Program-made: the position numbers and the translations under genes
Shown here: one piece after another, positions 4,768 through 12,146 of the stretch
Numbering within the stretch: position 1 is the first letter of the stretch
Layout: every line of letters starts with the position of its first letter
The notes under the pieces: generated by a model
What the model was told of the DNA's origin: nothing
The model's input: only the letters and a program-made list of their open reading frames with translations
Databases searched by the model: none
Assembly (NCBI GenBank): GCA_049644345.1
Contig: JBARRS010000213.1
Coordinates: 1-13,945 of the forward strand
From: JBARRS01 sp049644345
GTDB lineage: Bacteria > Actinomycetota > Thermoleophilia > Gaiellales > Gaiellaceae
DNA length: 13,945 nt
Reading direction: 5' to 3'

Positions 4768-7050
4768 TTGAGCACGCTACTGCTTGTTCCGCTTGACGAC
4801 ATCGTCGTCTTCCCAAATATGAACGTCACGATTTCCGCCGACGTCGGCGACGATGACCGGGTGCTGGTCGTGCCACGGCACGGCGGCGAGTACGCCAAGG
4901 TCGGCACGGTCGCCGAGGTCTCCGAACGCGTGCGCCTGCCGGGTGGCGTCGAGGCCGTCAATCTCGTCGGTTTTCACCGCGGAATCGCCGGAGCAGCCCA
5001 CACCGACGCCCAGGGCCGGCTCCGGGTGGAGGTCCAGGAGCGGCCGGATGAGGCGCCGCCCGGCGTGAAGACCCGCGAGCTCGAGCGCGAATACCGCGCC
5101 GTGGTCGAGGAGATCCTGGAGCTGCGCGGCGACGACGGGCGCGTCTCCTCCTTCGTGCGCTCGATCGGTGAGGTCGGCACGCTCGCCGACACCGCCGCCT
5201 ATGCCCCGGAGATCACCTTCGAGCAGCGGATCGAGCTGCTCGAGGCGGTGGATGTGGTCGCGCGGCTCGAGCTCGCCTTGAAGCTTCAGCGTGAGCGCCT
5301 CGCGGAGCTGCAGATTCGCCATCGGATCCGCGAGGACGTCGAGGAGGGCGCTCAGCGCCAGCAGCGCGAGTACATCCTTCGTCGCCAACTGGAGTCGATT
5401 CGCAAGGAGCTGGGCGAGGACGAGACCTCGGTCTCGGAGGACTACCGCGCGAAGATCGCCGAGGCAGATCTCCCCGACGAGGTTCGCGAGCAGGCCGAGC
5501 GCGAGGTCGGGCGGCTGGAGCGGACGGGCGACCAGAGCGGGGAGTCCTCGATGATCCGGACCTACCTCGACTGGCTGCTCGCCGTGCCGTGGGGGAAGCG
5601 CTCCGAGGAGCGGCTCGACCCCGTACACGCGCGCGAGGTCCTCGACAACGACCACGCCGGTCTCGAGGACGTCAAGGAGCGAATCGTCGAATACCTGGCC
5701 GTGCGCAAGCTGCGGCAGGAACGCGGCATCGCGGAGGACAAGCGCTCCGGCGCGATCCTGACGCTGATTGGACCGCCCGGGACGGGGAAGACCTCGGTCG
5801 GAGAGTCGATCGCCCGAGCGCTCAATCGCGAGTTCGTGCGCATGTCGCTCGGCGGCGTGCACGACGAAGCCGAGATCCGCGGCCACCGCCGGACCTACAT
5901 CGGCGCGCTGCCCGGCCGGCTCGTGCGAGCGCTGCGCGACGCCGGGACGATGAACCCGGTGATCCTGTTGGACGAAGTCGACAAGGTCGGCGCCGATTGG
6001 CGCGGCGATCCCTCAGCCGCGCTGCTCGAGGTACTCGACCCGGCGCAGAACCACTCGTTCCGCGACCACTACCTCGACGTCGAGGTCGACCTCTCCGAGG
6101 TCGTCTTCATCGCCACGGCGAACATTGCGGAGACGATCCCCGGCCCGCTGCTCGATCGCATGGAAGTGATCCGCTTCGACGGTTACACGGTCGACGAGAA
6201 GGTCGCGATCGCACGCGGCTACCTATGGCCTCGCCAGCGCGAGCGGGCGGGCCTGCGCGAGGACGAGGTGTCGATCGACGACATCACGATCGAGCTGATC
6301 GTCAGCCAGTACACGAGGGAGGCCGGCGTCCGCCAGCTCGAGCGCGAGCTCGGCAAGCTGCTGCGTAAGACGGCGACTACCGTGGCATCCGGCACCGTGC
6401 AGCCGCCGATCTCGATCGGCGAGCCGGCGGTGCGCGATGCGCTCGGGCGACAGCGCTTCTACCAGGAGTCGGCCGAGAGAACGGCAGTGCCTGGCGTTGC
6501 AACGGGCCTGGCAGTAACCGGTACCGGCGGCGACGTGCTGTTCGTCGAGGCGACCAAGATGCCGGGCAAGGACGGGCTCGTCCTGACCGGCCAGCTCGGT
6601 GACGTAATGAAGGAGTCCGCGCGAATCGCGCTCTCCTATGTGCGCTCGCACGCGGAGGAGCTCGGCCTCGACGAGCACGTCTTCGAGGACGCCAGCTTCC
6701 ACGTGCACGTGCCTGCGGGCGCGATTCCAAAGGACGGTCCGAGCGCAGGCATCACGATGACGACCGCGCTCGCCTCCCTGCTCACCGGCCGGCCGGTGAA
6801 GCACACCGTCGGCATGACGGGCGAGTTGACGTTGCAGGGTCGCGTGCTGCCGATCGGCGGCCTGAAGCAGAAGGCGCTCGCCGCCCACGCCGCGGGCCTG
6901 ACCGACGTGATCATCCCGGAGCGAAACCGGGCCGACCTCGACGACGTCCCCGAGGATGTCCGCAACGAGATGAGCTTCCACCCGGTGATGAGTCTCGACG
7001 AGGTGCTCGAGCTGTCGCTCGAGCCACATGCGGCCCATGCGCTGTCGTAG
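4768..7050 (+). CDS. lon: ATP-dependent protease Lon
   Basis: A 760-residue Lon protease, near the length of E. coli Lon (784). It degrades misfolded and regulatory proteins in the cytoplasm as a ring-shaped hexamer. The N-terminal substrate-binding domain starts [17 protein letters not shown] and runs to about residue 190, followed by a charged helical region. The AAA+ module has Walker A GPPGTGKT (335-342, Lys341) and Walker [11 protein letters not shown] (Asp402, Glu403). The C-terminal protease domain carries the Ser-Lys dyad: Ser659 in KDGPSAG and Lys702 in [10 protein letters not shown], 43 residues apart as in E. coli. The start is TTG at 4768, preceded by AAAGGTGAT (4754-4762); no ATG lies in frame nearby, and the ATG at 4761 is out of frame. 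The 3' end overlaps the HxlR-type regulator gene. Confidence 0.97.
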   Translation: MSTLLLVPLDDIVVFPNMNVTISADVGDDDRVLVVPRHGGEYAKVGTVAEVSERVRLPGGVEAVNLVGFHRGIAGAAHTDAQGRLRVEVQERPDEAPPGVKTRELEREYRAVVEEILELRGDDGRVSSFVRSIGEVGTLADTAAYAPEITFEQRIELLEAVDVVARLELALKLQRERLAELQIRHRIREDVEEGAQRQQREYILRRQLESIRKELGEDETSVSEDYRAKIAEADLPDEVREQAEREVGRLERTGDQSGESSMIRTYLDWLLAVPWGKRSEERLDPVHAREVLDNDHAGLEDVKERIVEYLAVRKLRQERGIAEDKRSGAILTLIGPPGTGKTSVGESIARALNREFVRMSLGGVHDEAEIRGHRRTYIGALPGRLVRALRDAGTMNPVILLDEVDKVGADWRGDPSAALLEVLDPAQNHSFRDHYLDVEVDLSEVVFIATANIAETIPGPLLDRMEVIRFDGYTVDEKVAIARGYLWPRQRERAGLREDEVSIDDITIELIVSQYTREAGVRQLERELGKLLRKTATTVASGTVQPPISIGEPAVRDALGRQRFYQESAERTAVPGVATGLAVTGTGGDVLFVEATKMPGKDGLVLTGQLGDVMKESARIALSYVRSHAEELGLDEHVFEDASFHVHVPAGAIPKDGPSAGITMTTALASLLTGRPVKHTVGMTGELTLQGRVLPIGGLKQKALAAHAAGLTDVIIPERNRADLDDVPEDVRNEMSFHPVMSLDEVLELSLEPHAAHALS

Positions 7051-7372
7051 CTGCCCGCCGCTCCCCGAGGAGGTCCGCGCGATCACACGGGTCCTCGAGC
7101 GGCGTTGGACGGTCTCGATCCTCTACGTCTCACACGAGGGCGCCGTCCGCTTCAACGAGTTCCTCCAGGCGCTCGGCAGCATTCCGCCGGCAACCCTGGC
7201 GCAACGGCTGACCGACCTCGAGGAGGCCGGCGTGTTCGAGCGAGCGGTAATCGACTCCCGCCCCCCGCGCGTCGAATACCGCCTCACGCAGCGCGGCCGT
7301 CAGCTGCGCTCACTCGTGAACGCACTCGCGCGCTTCGCCGAGACCGGCGCAGGAACGGTCTCACGGGCGTAA
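7028..7372 (+). CDS. HxlR-type winged-helix transcriptional regulator
   Basis: A 114-residue DNA-binding protein of the HxlR/MarR-like winged-helix class. After an N-terminal [10 protein letters not shown], with two cysteines (Cys6 and Cys9) of possible sensing use, come ITRVLERRWTVSILYVSHEG, then the recognition region RFNEFLQALGSIPPATLAQRLTDLE, and the wing around RPPRVEYRLTQRG. This order is diagnostic of HxlR proteins, which act as dimers and often respond to redox or electrophile stress. ATG at 7028 lies 23 bp inside the end of lon in another frame; ATG at 7037 is an in-frame alternative. No ribosome-binding site is evident, so coupling to lon is likely. Joint transcription with lon makes it a natural candidate for control of the repeats at 4708-4748. 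Confidence 0.88.
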   Translation: MRPMRCRSCPPLPEEVRAITRVLERRWTVSILYVSHEGAVRFNEFLQALGSIPPATLAQRLTDLEEAGVFERAVIDSRPPRVEYRLTQRGRQLRSLVNALARFAETGAGTVSRA

Positions 7373-7448
7373 TCGTCGCCGCGTTGGCTCGACCTGAACA
7401 GGCATGCGATGCTGCAAGCGACTTCCGCGAGATTGCGAGGAGCCGAGC

Positions 7449-7460
7449 GTGAAAGCGTGA
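7449..7460 (+). other. Three-codon leader frame before the site-2 protease gene
   Basis: GTG AAA GCG TGA begins 6 nt after AGGAG (7438-7442), and its stop overlaps the GTG start at 7457 as GTGA. The Shine-Dalgarno spacing is better for this mini-frame than for the protease start (14 nt). Possibly chance, possibly a translational coupling device. Confidence 0.25.
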
Positions 7461-8581
7461 ACCCGAGTTTTGAACTGGGCCGGATCGCCGGAATCCGGAT
7501 CGGGGTCAACTGGAGCTGGGCGGTCGTCTTCGCTCTGATCGTCTGGTCGCTGGCTGTCGGCGTGTTCCCGTCGCAGAATCCCGGGCTCTCCGACGGCACA
7601 TACATCGCGATGGCGTTGGTTGCTGCGCTCGTCTTTTTCGCGTCGCTGCTGCTACACGAGCTCGGGCACGCGCGCCAGGCACAGCGCGAAGGCATGGAGA
7701 TCGACAGGATCACCCTCTGGCTCTTTGGCGGAGTGGCCCAGTTCAAGGGCGCGTTCGCGAGCGCCGGAGCCGAGTTCCGGGTCGCGATCGCGGGGCCGCT
7801 CGTTTCACTCGTGCTCGGCATCGTGTTCGTCGTTGTCGCAGCCTTCGCCGGACTGCCCAATGCGGTGGACGGTGTCGTCGCTTGGCTTGGCTACATCAAC
7901 CTGACCCTGCTCGTGTTCAACCTCTTGCCGGCGCTGCCACTGGACGGCGGCCGCGTGCTCCACTCGGCGCTCTGGTATTTCAGAGGGGACCTCGCGTGGG
8001 CGACCCGCGTGGCCGCCGACGTTGGGCGCGCGTTCGGTTACCTGTTCATCGCGACCGGGGTCTTCCTCCTCATCTTCCAGGGCTCGTTCAGCGGCGCGTG
8101 GCTCGCATTCGTCGGCTGGTTCCTGCTCCAGGCCGCCACCGCCGAGGCCCGCTACATCGCGACACGGCAGGCGCTCGAGGGCCTGCGCGTCCGCGACCTG
8201 ATGGTTCGCGACCCGTCGACCGTCGAGGCCGACCTCAGTCTCGGGCAGTTCATGGACGAGGTCGCCTGGTCCCAGCGCTACACGACCTATCCGGTGCTCG
8301 ACCACGGCCGCCCGCTCGGGCTGCTCGTCTTCCGCTCTGTCGCCGCGGTCCCGCGCGAGCAGTGGGACAAGCACCGGGTGCGCGACTCGATGATTCCCCG
8401 CGAGAAGGTCCCGCTGCTCGACGAGGACGAGCCGGCGATCGACGCATTGGCCGAGCTCTCCGCGAGCGAGATCAACCGCGGGCTCGTCGTCGAGAACGGG
8501 CACCTCGTCGGCTTACTGACCATCACGGACCTGGCCCGGGCCCTCGAGGCCCGCCGGCGGTCACCGCGCGCGAAGGCGTAG
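7457..8581 (+). CDS. Site-2-type intramembrane zinc metalloprotease with CBS domains (M50)
   Basis: A 374-residue membrane protease. The first transmembrane helices (about 18-37 and 49-72) lead into HELGH at 67-71, the zinc-binding and catalytic motif (His67, Glu68, His71). NLLPALPLDGGR at 155-166 carries the third zinc ligand Asp163. Further hydrophobic segments lie at about 108-131, 138-160 and 194-226. The C-terminal half, from about residue 241 (LRVRDLMVRDPSTV) to GHLVGLLTITDLARAL, is a pair of CBS domains, which usually bind adenine nucleotides. This matches the Rip3/SpoIVFB-like bacterial group; there is no PDZ domain. Such proteases cleave membrane-bound anti-sigma factors or other single-pass proteins, and no partner is visible here. 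The GTG start at 7457 gives the typical family N-terminus; ATG at 7409 is possible. It lies 84 bp after the HxlR gene. Confidence 0.92.
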   Translation: MNPSFELGRIAGIRIGVNWSWAVVFALIVWSLAVGVFPSQNPGLSDGTYIAMALVAALVFFASLLLHELGHARQAQREGMEIDRITLWLFGGVAQFKGAFASAGAEFRVAIAGPLVSLVLGIVFVVVAAFAGLPNAVDGVVAWLGYINLTLLVFNLLPALPLDGGRVLHSALWYFRGDLAWATRVAADVGRAFGYLFIATGVFLLIFQGSFSGAWLAFVGWFLLQAATAEARYIATRQALEGLRVRDLMVRDPSTVEADLSLGQFMDEVAWSQRYTTYPVLDHGRPLGLLVFRSVAAVPREQWDKHRVRDSMIPREKVPLLDEDEPAIDALAELSASEINRGLVVENGHLVGLLTITDLARALEARRRSPRAKA

Positions 8582-8626
8582 AGCGAAGACACCAGAAGGG
8601 CGCGGAAAAGCTGCTGACCGGGAGCG

Positions 8627-8656
8627 TTGCCCTGGCCTGCGCGCCTTGGATAACGT
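8627..8656 (+). promoter_or_regulatory. Promoter giving a leaderless mRNA for the DksA-like gene
   Basis: TTGCCC (8627-8632) and TAACGT (8651-8656) are 18 bp apart. The -10 box ends 6 nt before the ATG at 8663, so the transcript would begin at or next to the start codon. No Shine-Dalgarno sequence is present in front of this ATG, which agrees with leaderless translation. Confidence 0.5.
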
Positions 8657-8662
8657 GGGTGG

Positions 8663-8986
8663 ATGGATCCTGACCGGGCCCGCGAGCTGTTGGCCTCTGA
8701 GCGCGAGCGGATCGAGCGTTCGCTGGCCCAGCTGAGGCATCTGGACACCGGCGAGCTGGCGGACGAGGAGGATCCCGCGAATCTGGCCTCCGATCTGTAC
8801 CAGGACGAGCTCGATGAGGGGCTGTCGGACGATTTGCGCGAAGAGCTCGCCGCCGTCGAGCGGGCCGAGGCGCGCCTTGCCGCCGGCACCTACGGCCTCT
8901 CGATCGAGAGCGGAGAACCGATACCGGACGAGCGTCTCGAAGCAGTCCCCACGGCCGAGCGGACGGTCGAAGAGGAAGCGCGCTGA
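8663..8986 (+). CDS. DksA/TraR-like protein lacking all zinc-finger cysteines
   Basis: A 107-residue protein whose first 70 residues form long acidic helices with heptad-like spacing (SERERIERSLAQL; DDLREELAAVERAEARL). The end reads GTYGLSIESGEPIPDERLEAVPTAERTV. That is clearly the DksA/TraR zinc-finger region by its flanking GTYG, EPIPDERLEAVPTA words. All four cysteine positions are replaced: Ser80, Ser83, Thr101 and Glu104. There is no cysteine anywhere in the protein. DksA-type proteins insert a coiled coil into the RNA polymerase secondary channel. Whether this one does so without zinc is unknown; it could be a structural variant not needing metal. It ends 10 bp from the convergent Fur-family gene and appears to have its own promoter. 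Confidence 0.85.
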   Translation: MDPDRARELLASERERIERSLAQLRHLDTGELADEEDPANLASDLYQDELDEGLSDDLREELAAVERAEARLAAGTYGLSIESGEPIPDERLEAVPTAERTVEEEAR

Positions 8987-8996
8987 GCGAGCCAGG

Positions 8997-9458
8997 CTAG
9001 GACGCGCGCGCGGGCGCACACTCGCTGCAGGCGCCGCGGAGAACGACGTCGTGGCCGGCGACGGAGTAGCCGGTCCGCTTTTCGACCTTGCCGAGGGTGC
9101 GTTCGAGCTCGTCGTCGGCGAACGCCTCGACCTTGCCGCAGTCGTCGCAGACGAGGTGGTGATGGTGTTCGCCGCCGGTGTGAATCGGTTCGAACCGTGC
9201 GCTGCCGGCGCCGATCTCGATCCGCTGTAGGAACCCCTCCTTGCTCAGCTGCTCGAGTGTCCGGTAGACGCTCGCGATCCCGACGGGGCGGCCCTCGCTG
9301 CGCAGCTGGTCGAAGATCTCCTGGGCGGTCAGGCAACAATGCTGGCGGCCGAGCAGTTCGACAACAGCCCGTCGGGCGCCGCCGTTTCGGTGCCCCTTCG
9401 TGTGCAGCGACGCGAGCGTCGCCTCGGCCCAGCTATCGGTGCTCGTCGATCTCGTCAT
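8997..9458 (-). CDS. Fur-family metal regulator, probably Zur-like
   Basis: A 153-residue ferric-uptake-regulator family protein. The winged-helix domain covers about residues 30-90, with the recognition helix in VGIASVYRTLEQLSKEG. It is followed by the hallmark HTGGEHHHHLVCDDCGKVEAF. Cys104/Cys107 and Cys144/Cys147 (CDDC, CSEC) form the structural zinc site, and His98-His101 sit where the regulatory metal binds. ATG at 9456-9458 is chosen because the fold starts soon after it and a TATCGT -10-like box lies 8 nt upstream, implying an almost leaderless mRNA. Metal identity cannot be read reliably from the sequence. Zinc (Zur) or manganese (Mur) is inferred because the gene is divergent from a high-affinity Zn/Mn-type ABC importer. 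It would repress that operon, and perhaps itself, when the metal is plentiful. Confidence 0.92.
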   Translation of the reverse strand: MTRSTSTDSWAEATLASLHTKGHRNGGARRAVVELLGRQHCCLTAQEIFDQLRSEGRPVGIASVYRTLEQLSKEGFLQRIEIGAGSARFEPIHTGGEHHHHLVCDDCGKVEAFADDELERTLGKVEKRTGYSVAGHDVVLRGACSECAPARAS

Positions 9459-9536
9459 GCGGTTAAACGATAGCCGCTCTCGCCTAGTCCTGGTAGCAGG
9501 AATGAGTATCGTTAGCGTATAGTCCAGGCCTTGGCC
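9459..9536. promoter_or_regulatory. Divergent control region between the Fur-family gene and the metal-importer operon
   Basis: On the plus strand, TATAGT at 9518-9523 is a good -10 box, placing the transcript start 6 nt or less before the lipoprotein ATG at 9537. On the minus strand, TATCGT (9472-9467) may serve the regulator. AACGATA (9466-9472) and TATCGTT (9507-9513) face each other 34 bp apart. AATGAGTATCGTT at 9501-9513 is an imperfect 13-bp dyad lying where the -35 to -10 spacer of the importer promoter would be. These are the best candidates for the Fur/Zur operator; the match to a known consensus is only partial. Confidence 0.55.
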
Positions 9537-10439
9537 ATGCGCAAGCTTTTCGTCCTTTGGCTTTTCACCGTGCTGGCGGTGGTCGTCCCGGGCTGCGGAG
9601 CGTCGAAAACAGCGAGAGGTAGCGGGCTTCAGGTGGTCGCGGCCGAGAACTTCTGGGGCAACATCGCCTCGCAGCTGGGCGGCTCCAAGGCTCACGTCAC
9701 GAGCGTGATCACGAGCCCGGCCACCGACCCGCACGACTACGAGCCGACCGCCGCCGACGGGCGCACGCTCGCCGGCGCGCGGATGGTGATCGTGAACGGG
9801 ATCGGCTACGACCCCTGGGCGCCGAAGTTGATCGCGGCCAACCCGGTGCACGGACGGATCGTTCTAACCGTCGGGGACCTGGTCGGGATCAAGCTGGGCG
9901 GAAACCCGCATCGCTGGTACTCGCCGAGCGACGTCCAGAAAGTGATCGGCGAGATCGCCCGCGATTACACGAAGCTAGACCCGAGCGACGCGGCCTACTT
10001 CCAGCGACAGAAGACGGACTTCGAGACGCGCGGGCTCGCGCAGTACAAGCAGTTGATCGCGACCATCAAGCGTAAGTACCAGGGAGTGGCCGTCGGCGCC
10101 TCCGAGAGCATCTTCGCACCGCTGGCGCAAGCGACGGGGCTCAAGCTGCTGACCCCGTACTCGTTCCTGAAGGCGATCAGCGAGGGGACCGAACCGACCG
10201 CGGCGGACAAGACCACGATCGACCGCCAGATCGCGCGCAGAGAGATCAAGGTCTGGGTCTTCAACAGTCAGAACAGCACCCCAGACGTGGCGCGGATCAC
10301 CGAGGCGGCGCGCAAGCAGCAGATCCCGGTGACGACGATCACCGAGACGCTGACACCCGCTACGACCCGCTTCCAGGACTGGCAATCGCACCAGCTGGAG
10401 GCGCTCGTCGCCGCTCTCGCGAAGGCGACCGGGAAATGA
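9537..10439 (+). CDS. Metal ABC transporter substrate-binding lipoprotein (ZnuA/TroA family)
   Basis: A 300-residue lipoprotein that captures a divalent metal outside the membrane and delivers it to the permease. It has a hydrophobic signal (residues 4-17), a lipobox ending VVPGC with the lipidated Cys20, and the two-lobed cluster A-I fold. Likely ligands are His66 in DPHDYEP, His125 in NPHRWYS and Glu190 in GASES. The last position is His in typical ZnuA and Glu in PsaA/TroA-like Mn/Zn binders. The fourth ligand region reads VWVFNSQNSTPD and lacks an obvious Asp or Glu at the expected place. There is no His-rich loop. Metal choice between zinc and manganese is therefore open. ATG at 9537 is used; TTG at 9531 in frame is an alternative that would be leaderless. 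Its TGA overlaps the ATPase start as ATGA. Confidence 0.92.
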   Translation: MRKLFVLWLFTVLAVVVPGCGASKTARGSGLQVVAAENFWGNIASQLGGSKAHVTSVITSPATDPHDYEPTAADGRTLAGARMVIVNGIGYDPWAPKLIAANPVHGRIVLTVGDLVGIKLGGNPHRWYSPSDVQKVIGEIARDYTKLDPSDAAYFQRQKTDFETRGLAQYKQLIATIKRKYQGVAVGASESIFAPLAQATGLKLLTPYSFLKAISEGTEPTAADKTTIDRQIARREIKVWVFNSQNSTPDVARITEAARKQQIPVTTITETLTPATTRFQDWQSHQLEALVAALAKATGK

Positions 10440-11254
10440 ATCACGACGATGCTGCCGTTACGTTCCAGCGTGCGGCCGTGCGGCTTGGCCGCCGCACGAT
10501 CTTGAGCGACGTGTCGCTGACCATCGGCCGGGGCGAATTCGTCGCGATCCTCGGGCCCAACGGCGCCGGCAAGTCGACGCTGGTCAAGGCGATGCTCGGG
10601 CTGCTGCGACTGGCTGCCGGCCGAGCCTCGATCCTCGGGCAGCCGCCGGGCGAGGCGAACGCCCGGATCGGCTACCTGCCCCAGCGGCGCAACTTCGACG
10701 CCGGCACGCGAATTCGCGGCCTCGACCTCGTCCGGCTCGGTCTCGACGGCGCCCGCTGGGGGGTTCCACTGCCGGGGCTGCCGGGCCGGAAGCGCGCGGC
10801 CGCTCGAGTCACCGAGGTACTCGACCTCGTGGATGCGAGCGACTTTGCGGCGAAGCCGATCGGCGAGCTCTCGGGCGGCGAGCAACAGCGGCTGCTGATC
10901 GCCCAAGCGCTGGTTCGTCGCCCTCAACTGCTGCTGCTCGACGAGCCGCTCGACAGCCTCGACCTCGCCAGCCAGGGCGCTGTGGCGGCGCTCGTGCGTC
11001 GCATCTGCCGGCAAGAGCACGTGGCGGTCGTCCTCGTCGCGCACGACGTCAATCCGATCCTCAGCTTCCTCGACCGGGTCGTCTACGTCGCCGGCGGCAG
11101 CGCGGTCGAAGGACGACCCGACCAGGTGATCACGAGCGAGACGCTCAGCCGATTGTTCGGCGCGCCGATCGAGGTGCTGCGCGCCTCGGACGGTCGGCTG
11201 GTCGTCGTCGGTCAGCCCGAGGCCCCGTTCGTGCACGGCGACCGCCATGCTTGA
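10436..11254 (+). CDS. Metal ABC transporter ATPase (ZnuC-type)
   Basis: A 272-residue cytoplasmic ATPase that powers import through the neighbouring permeases. Motifs in order are Walker A GPNGAGKST (from Gly40, Lys46), Q-loop Gln83 in YLPQRR, ABC signature LSGGEQ (145-150), Walker B LLLLDE (165-170, Glu170 catalytic), D-loop SLD, and H-switch His203 in LVAHDVN. The C-terminus, with RLFGAPIEVL and the region after it, resembles the extension common in metal-type ATPases (MntB/ZnuC group). It overlaps the lipoprotein gene by 4 bp and the first permease by 8 bp, so the four genes are one translationally coupled operon. The operon is probably controlled by the divergent Fur-family protein. Confidence 0.95.
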   Translation: MNHDDAAVTFQRAAVRLGRRTILSDVSLTIGRGEFVAILGPNGAGKSTLVKAMLGLLRLAAGRASILGQPPGEANARIGYLPQRRNFDAGTRIRGLDLVRLGLDGARWGVPLPGLPGRKRAAARVTEVLDLVDASDFAAKPIGELSGGEQQRLLIAQALVRRPQLLLLDEPLDSLDLASQGAVAALVRRICRQEHVAVVLVAHDVNPILSFLDRVVYVAGGSAVEGRPDQVITSETLSRLFGAPIEVLRASDGRLVVVGQPEAPFVHGDRHA

Positions 11255-12146
11255 AGCCGCCGTCTTCCAAGGCCTCTCCTGGAATCCGGTCAACGACCTG
11301 CAGCAGCTCTTCTCGTTCGCGTTCATGGTCAACGCGCTCGAGGCGGGGACGATCGTCGCGGTCATGGCCGGCGTCACCGGCTGGTTCATGGTCTTGCGCC
11401 GGCAAACCTTCGCCGGCCACACCCTTTCGATCATCGCCTTCCCCGGCGCCGCCGCCGCGAGCCTCGCGGGCCTGCCGGTCGCGGTCGGCTATTTCGGCTT
11501 CTGCGGGCTCGGCGCGCTCGCGCTGGCCGGCATTGCCGGCTCGCGGCGAAGCCTCAGCGCCGAGTCGGCCGCGATCGGGTCGCTGCAGGCGCTGGCGCTC
11601 GCGCTGGGCTTCGTCTTCGTCAGCCTCTACCACGGCGTCCTCAACGGGCTCGACTCGCTGCTCTTCGGAACCTTCCTCGGGATCACGCGCCCACAGGTGT
11701 TTGTCCTGCTCGCCGTCGCCGCGCTCACGGTGCTGCTGATCGGCGTCGCTGCGCGACCACTGTTCTTTGCGTCTGTCGATGCCGACGTCGCCCGCGCCGG
11801 CGGCGTCCCCGTGCGCCCGCTCGGGTTCGGCTTCCTGCTCGTGCTCGGCCTTTCGGTGGCGGAAACGAGCCAGATCACCGGCGCGCTCCTAGTCTTCGCC
11901 CTGCTCGTCACCCCCGCCGCGACCGCCCACCAGCTCACCTCGCGACCCGCACTCGGAATCTTGCTCTCGATCGCGCTCGCGCTCGCCGTTACCTGGCTCG
12001 GCCTCGCGCTTGCGTACTTCTCGATCTACCCCGTCGGCTTCTACGTCACCTCGCTCTCGTTCGCTCTCTACGCGCTCGTCCGGCTCGCCCGCGGTCTGAG
12101 CGGCCGGACGGGCACGCCTCGACAGCTCGCGCTCGAGGGCCCCTGA
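11247..12146 (+). CDS. Metal ABC transporter permease, first of two (ZnuB/ABC-3 family)
   Basis: A 299-residue integral membrane protein of the ABC-3 family with about eight hydrophobic segments. An N-terminal stretch of roughly 20 residues (FQGLSWNPVNDLQQLFSF) precedes the first membrane helix. The cytoplasmic coupling region lies around GGVPVRPLGFG, which is the position where these permeases contact the ATPase. MVLRRQTFAGHTLSIIAFPG corresponds to the conserved family word that in the second permease reads VVLRAQVFAGDALSHIAFTG. Here the usual DALSH is altered to HTLSI. ATG at 11247 is inside the ATPase end (8-bp overlap), and the TGA overlaps the next ATG by one base. It likely pairs with the second permease to form the channel. 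Confidence 0.92.
   Translation: MLEAAVFQGLSWNPVNDLQQLFSFAFMVNALEAGTIVAVMAGVTGWFMVLRRQTFAGHTLSIIAFPGAAAASLAGLPVAVGYFGFCGLGALALAGIAGSRRSLSAESAAIGSLQALALALGFVFVSLYHGVLNGLDSLLFGTFLGITRPQVFVLLAVAALTVLLIGVAARPLFFASVDADVARAGGVPVRPLGFGFLLVLGLSVAETSQITGALLVFALLVTPAATAHQLTSRPALGILLSIALALAVTWLGLALAYFSIYPVGFYVTSLSFALYALVRLARGLSGRTGTPRQLALEGP

Noticed and set aside
4777..5886. Minus-strand open frame of 369 codons
   Set aside because: Antisense to the N-terminal half of lon. The translation mirrors lon codons (Leu/Asp/Val/Gly runs) and has no fold signature or ribosome-binding site.
9459..9851. Upstream extension of the Fur-family protein
   Set aside because: The frame stays open on the minus strand but would run through the divergent promoter and the lipoprotein gene; the family fold starts just after the ATG at 9458.
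10268..11434. Minus-strand open frame of 388 codons
   Set aside because: Antisense to the end of the lipoprotein gene, the whole ATPase gene and the start of the first permease gene, all strongly supported by motifs. The translation is charged and repetitive with no motif.
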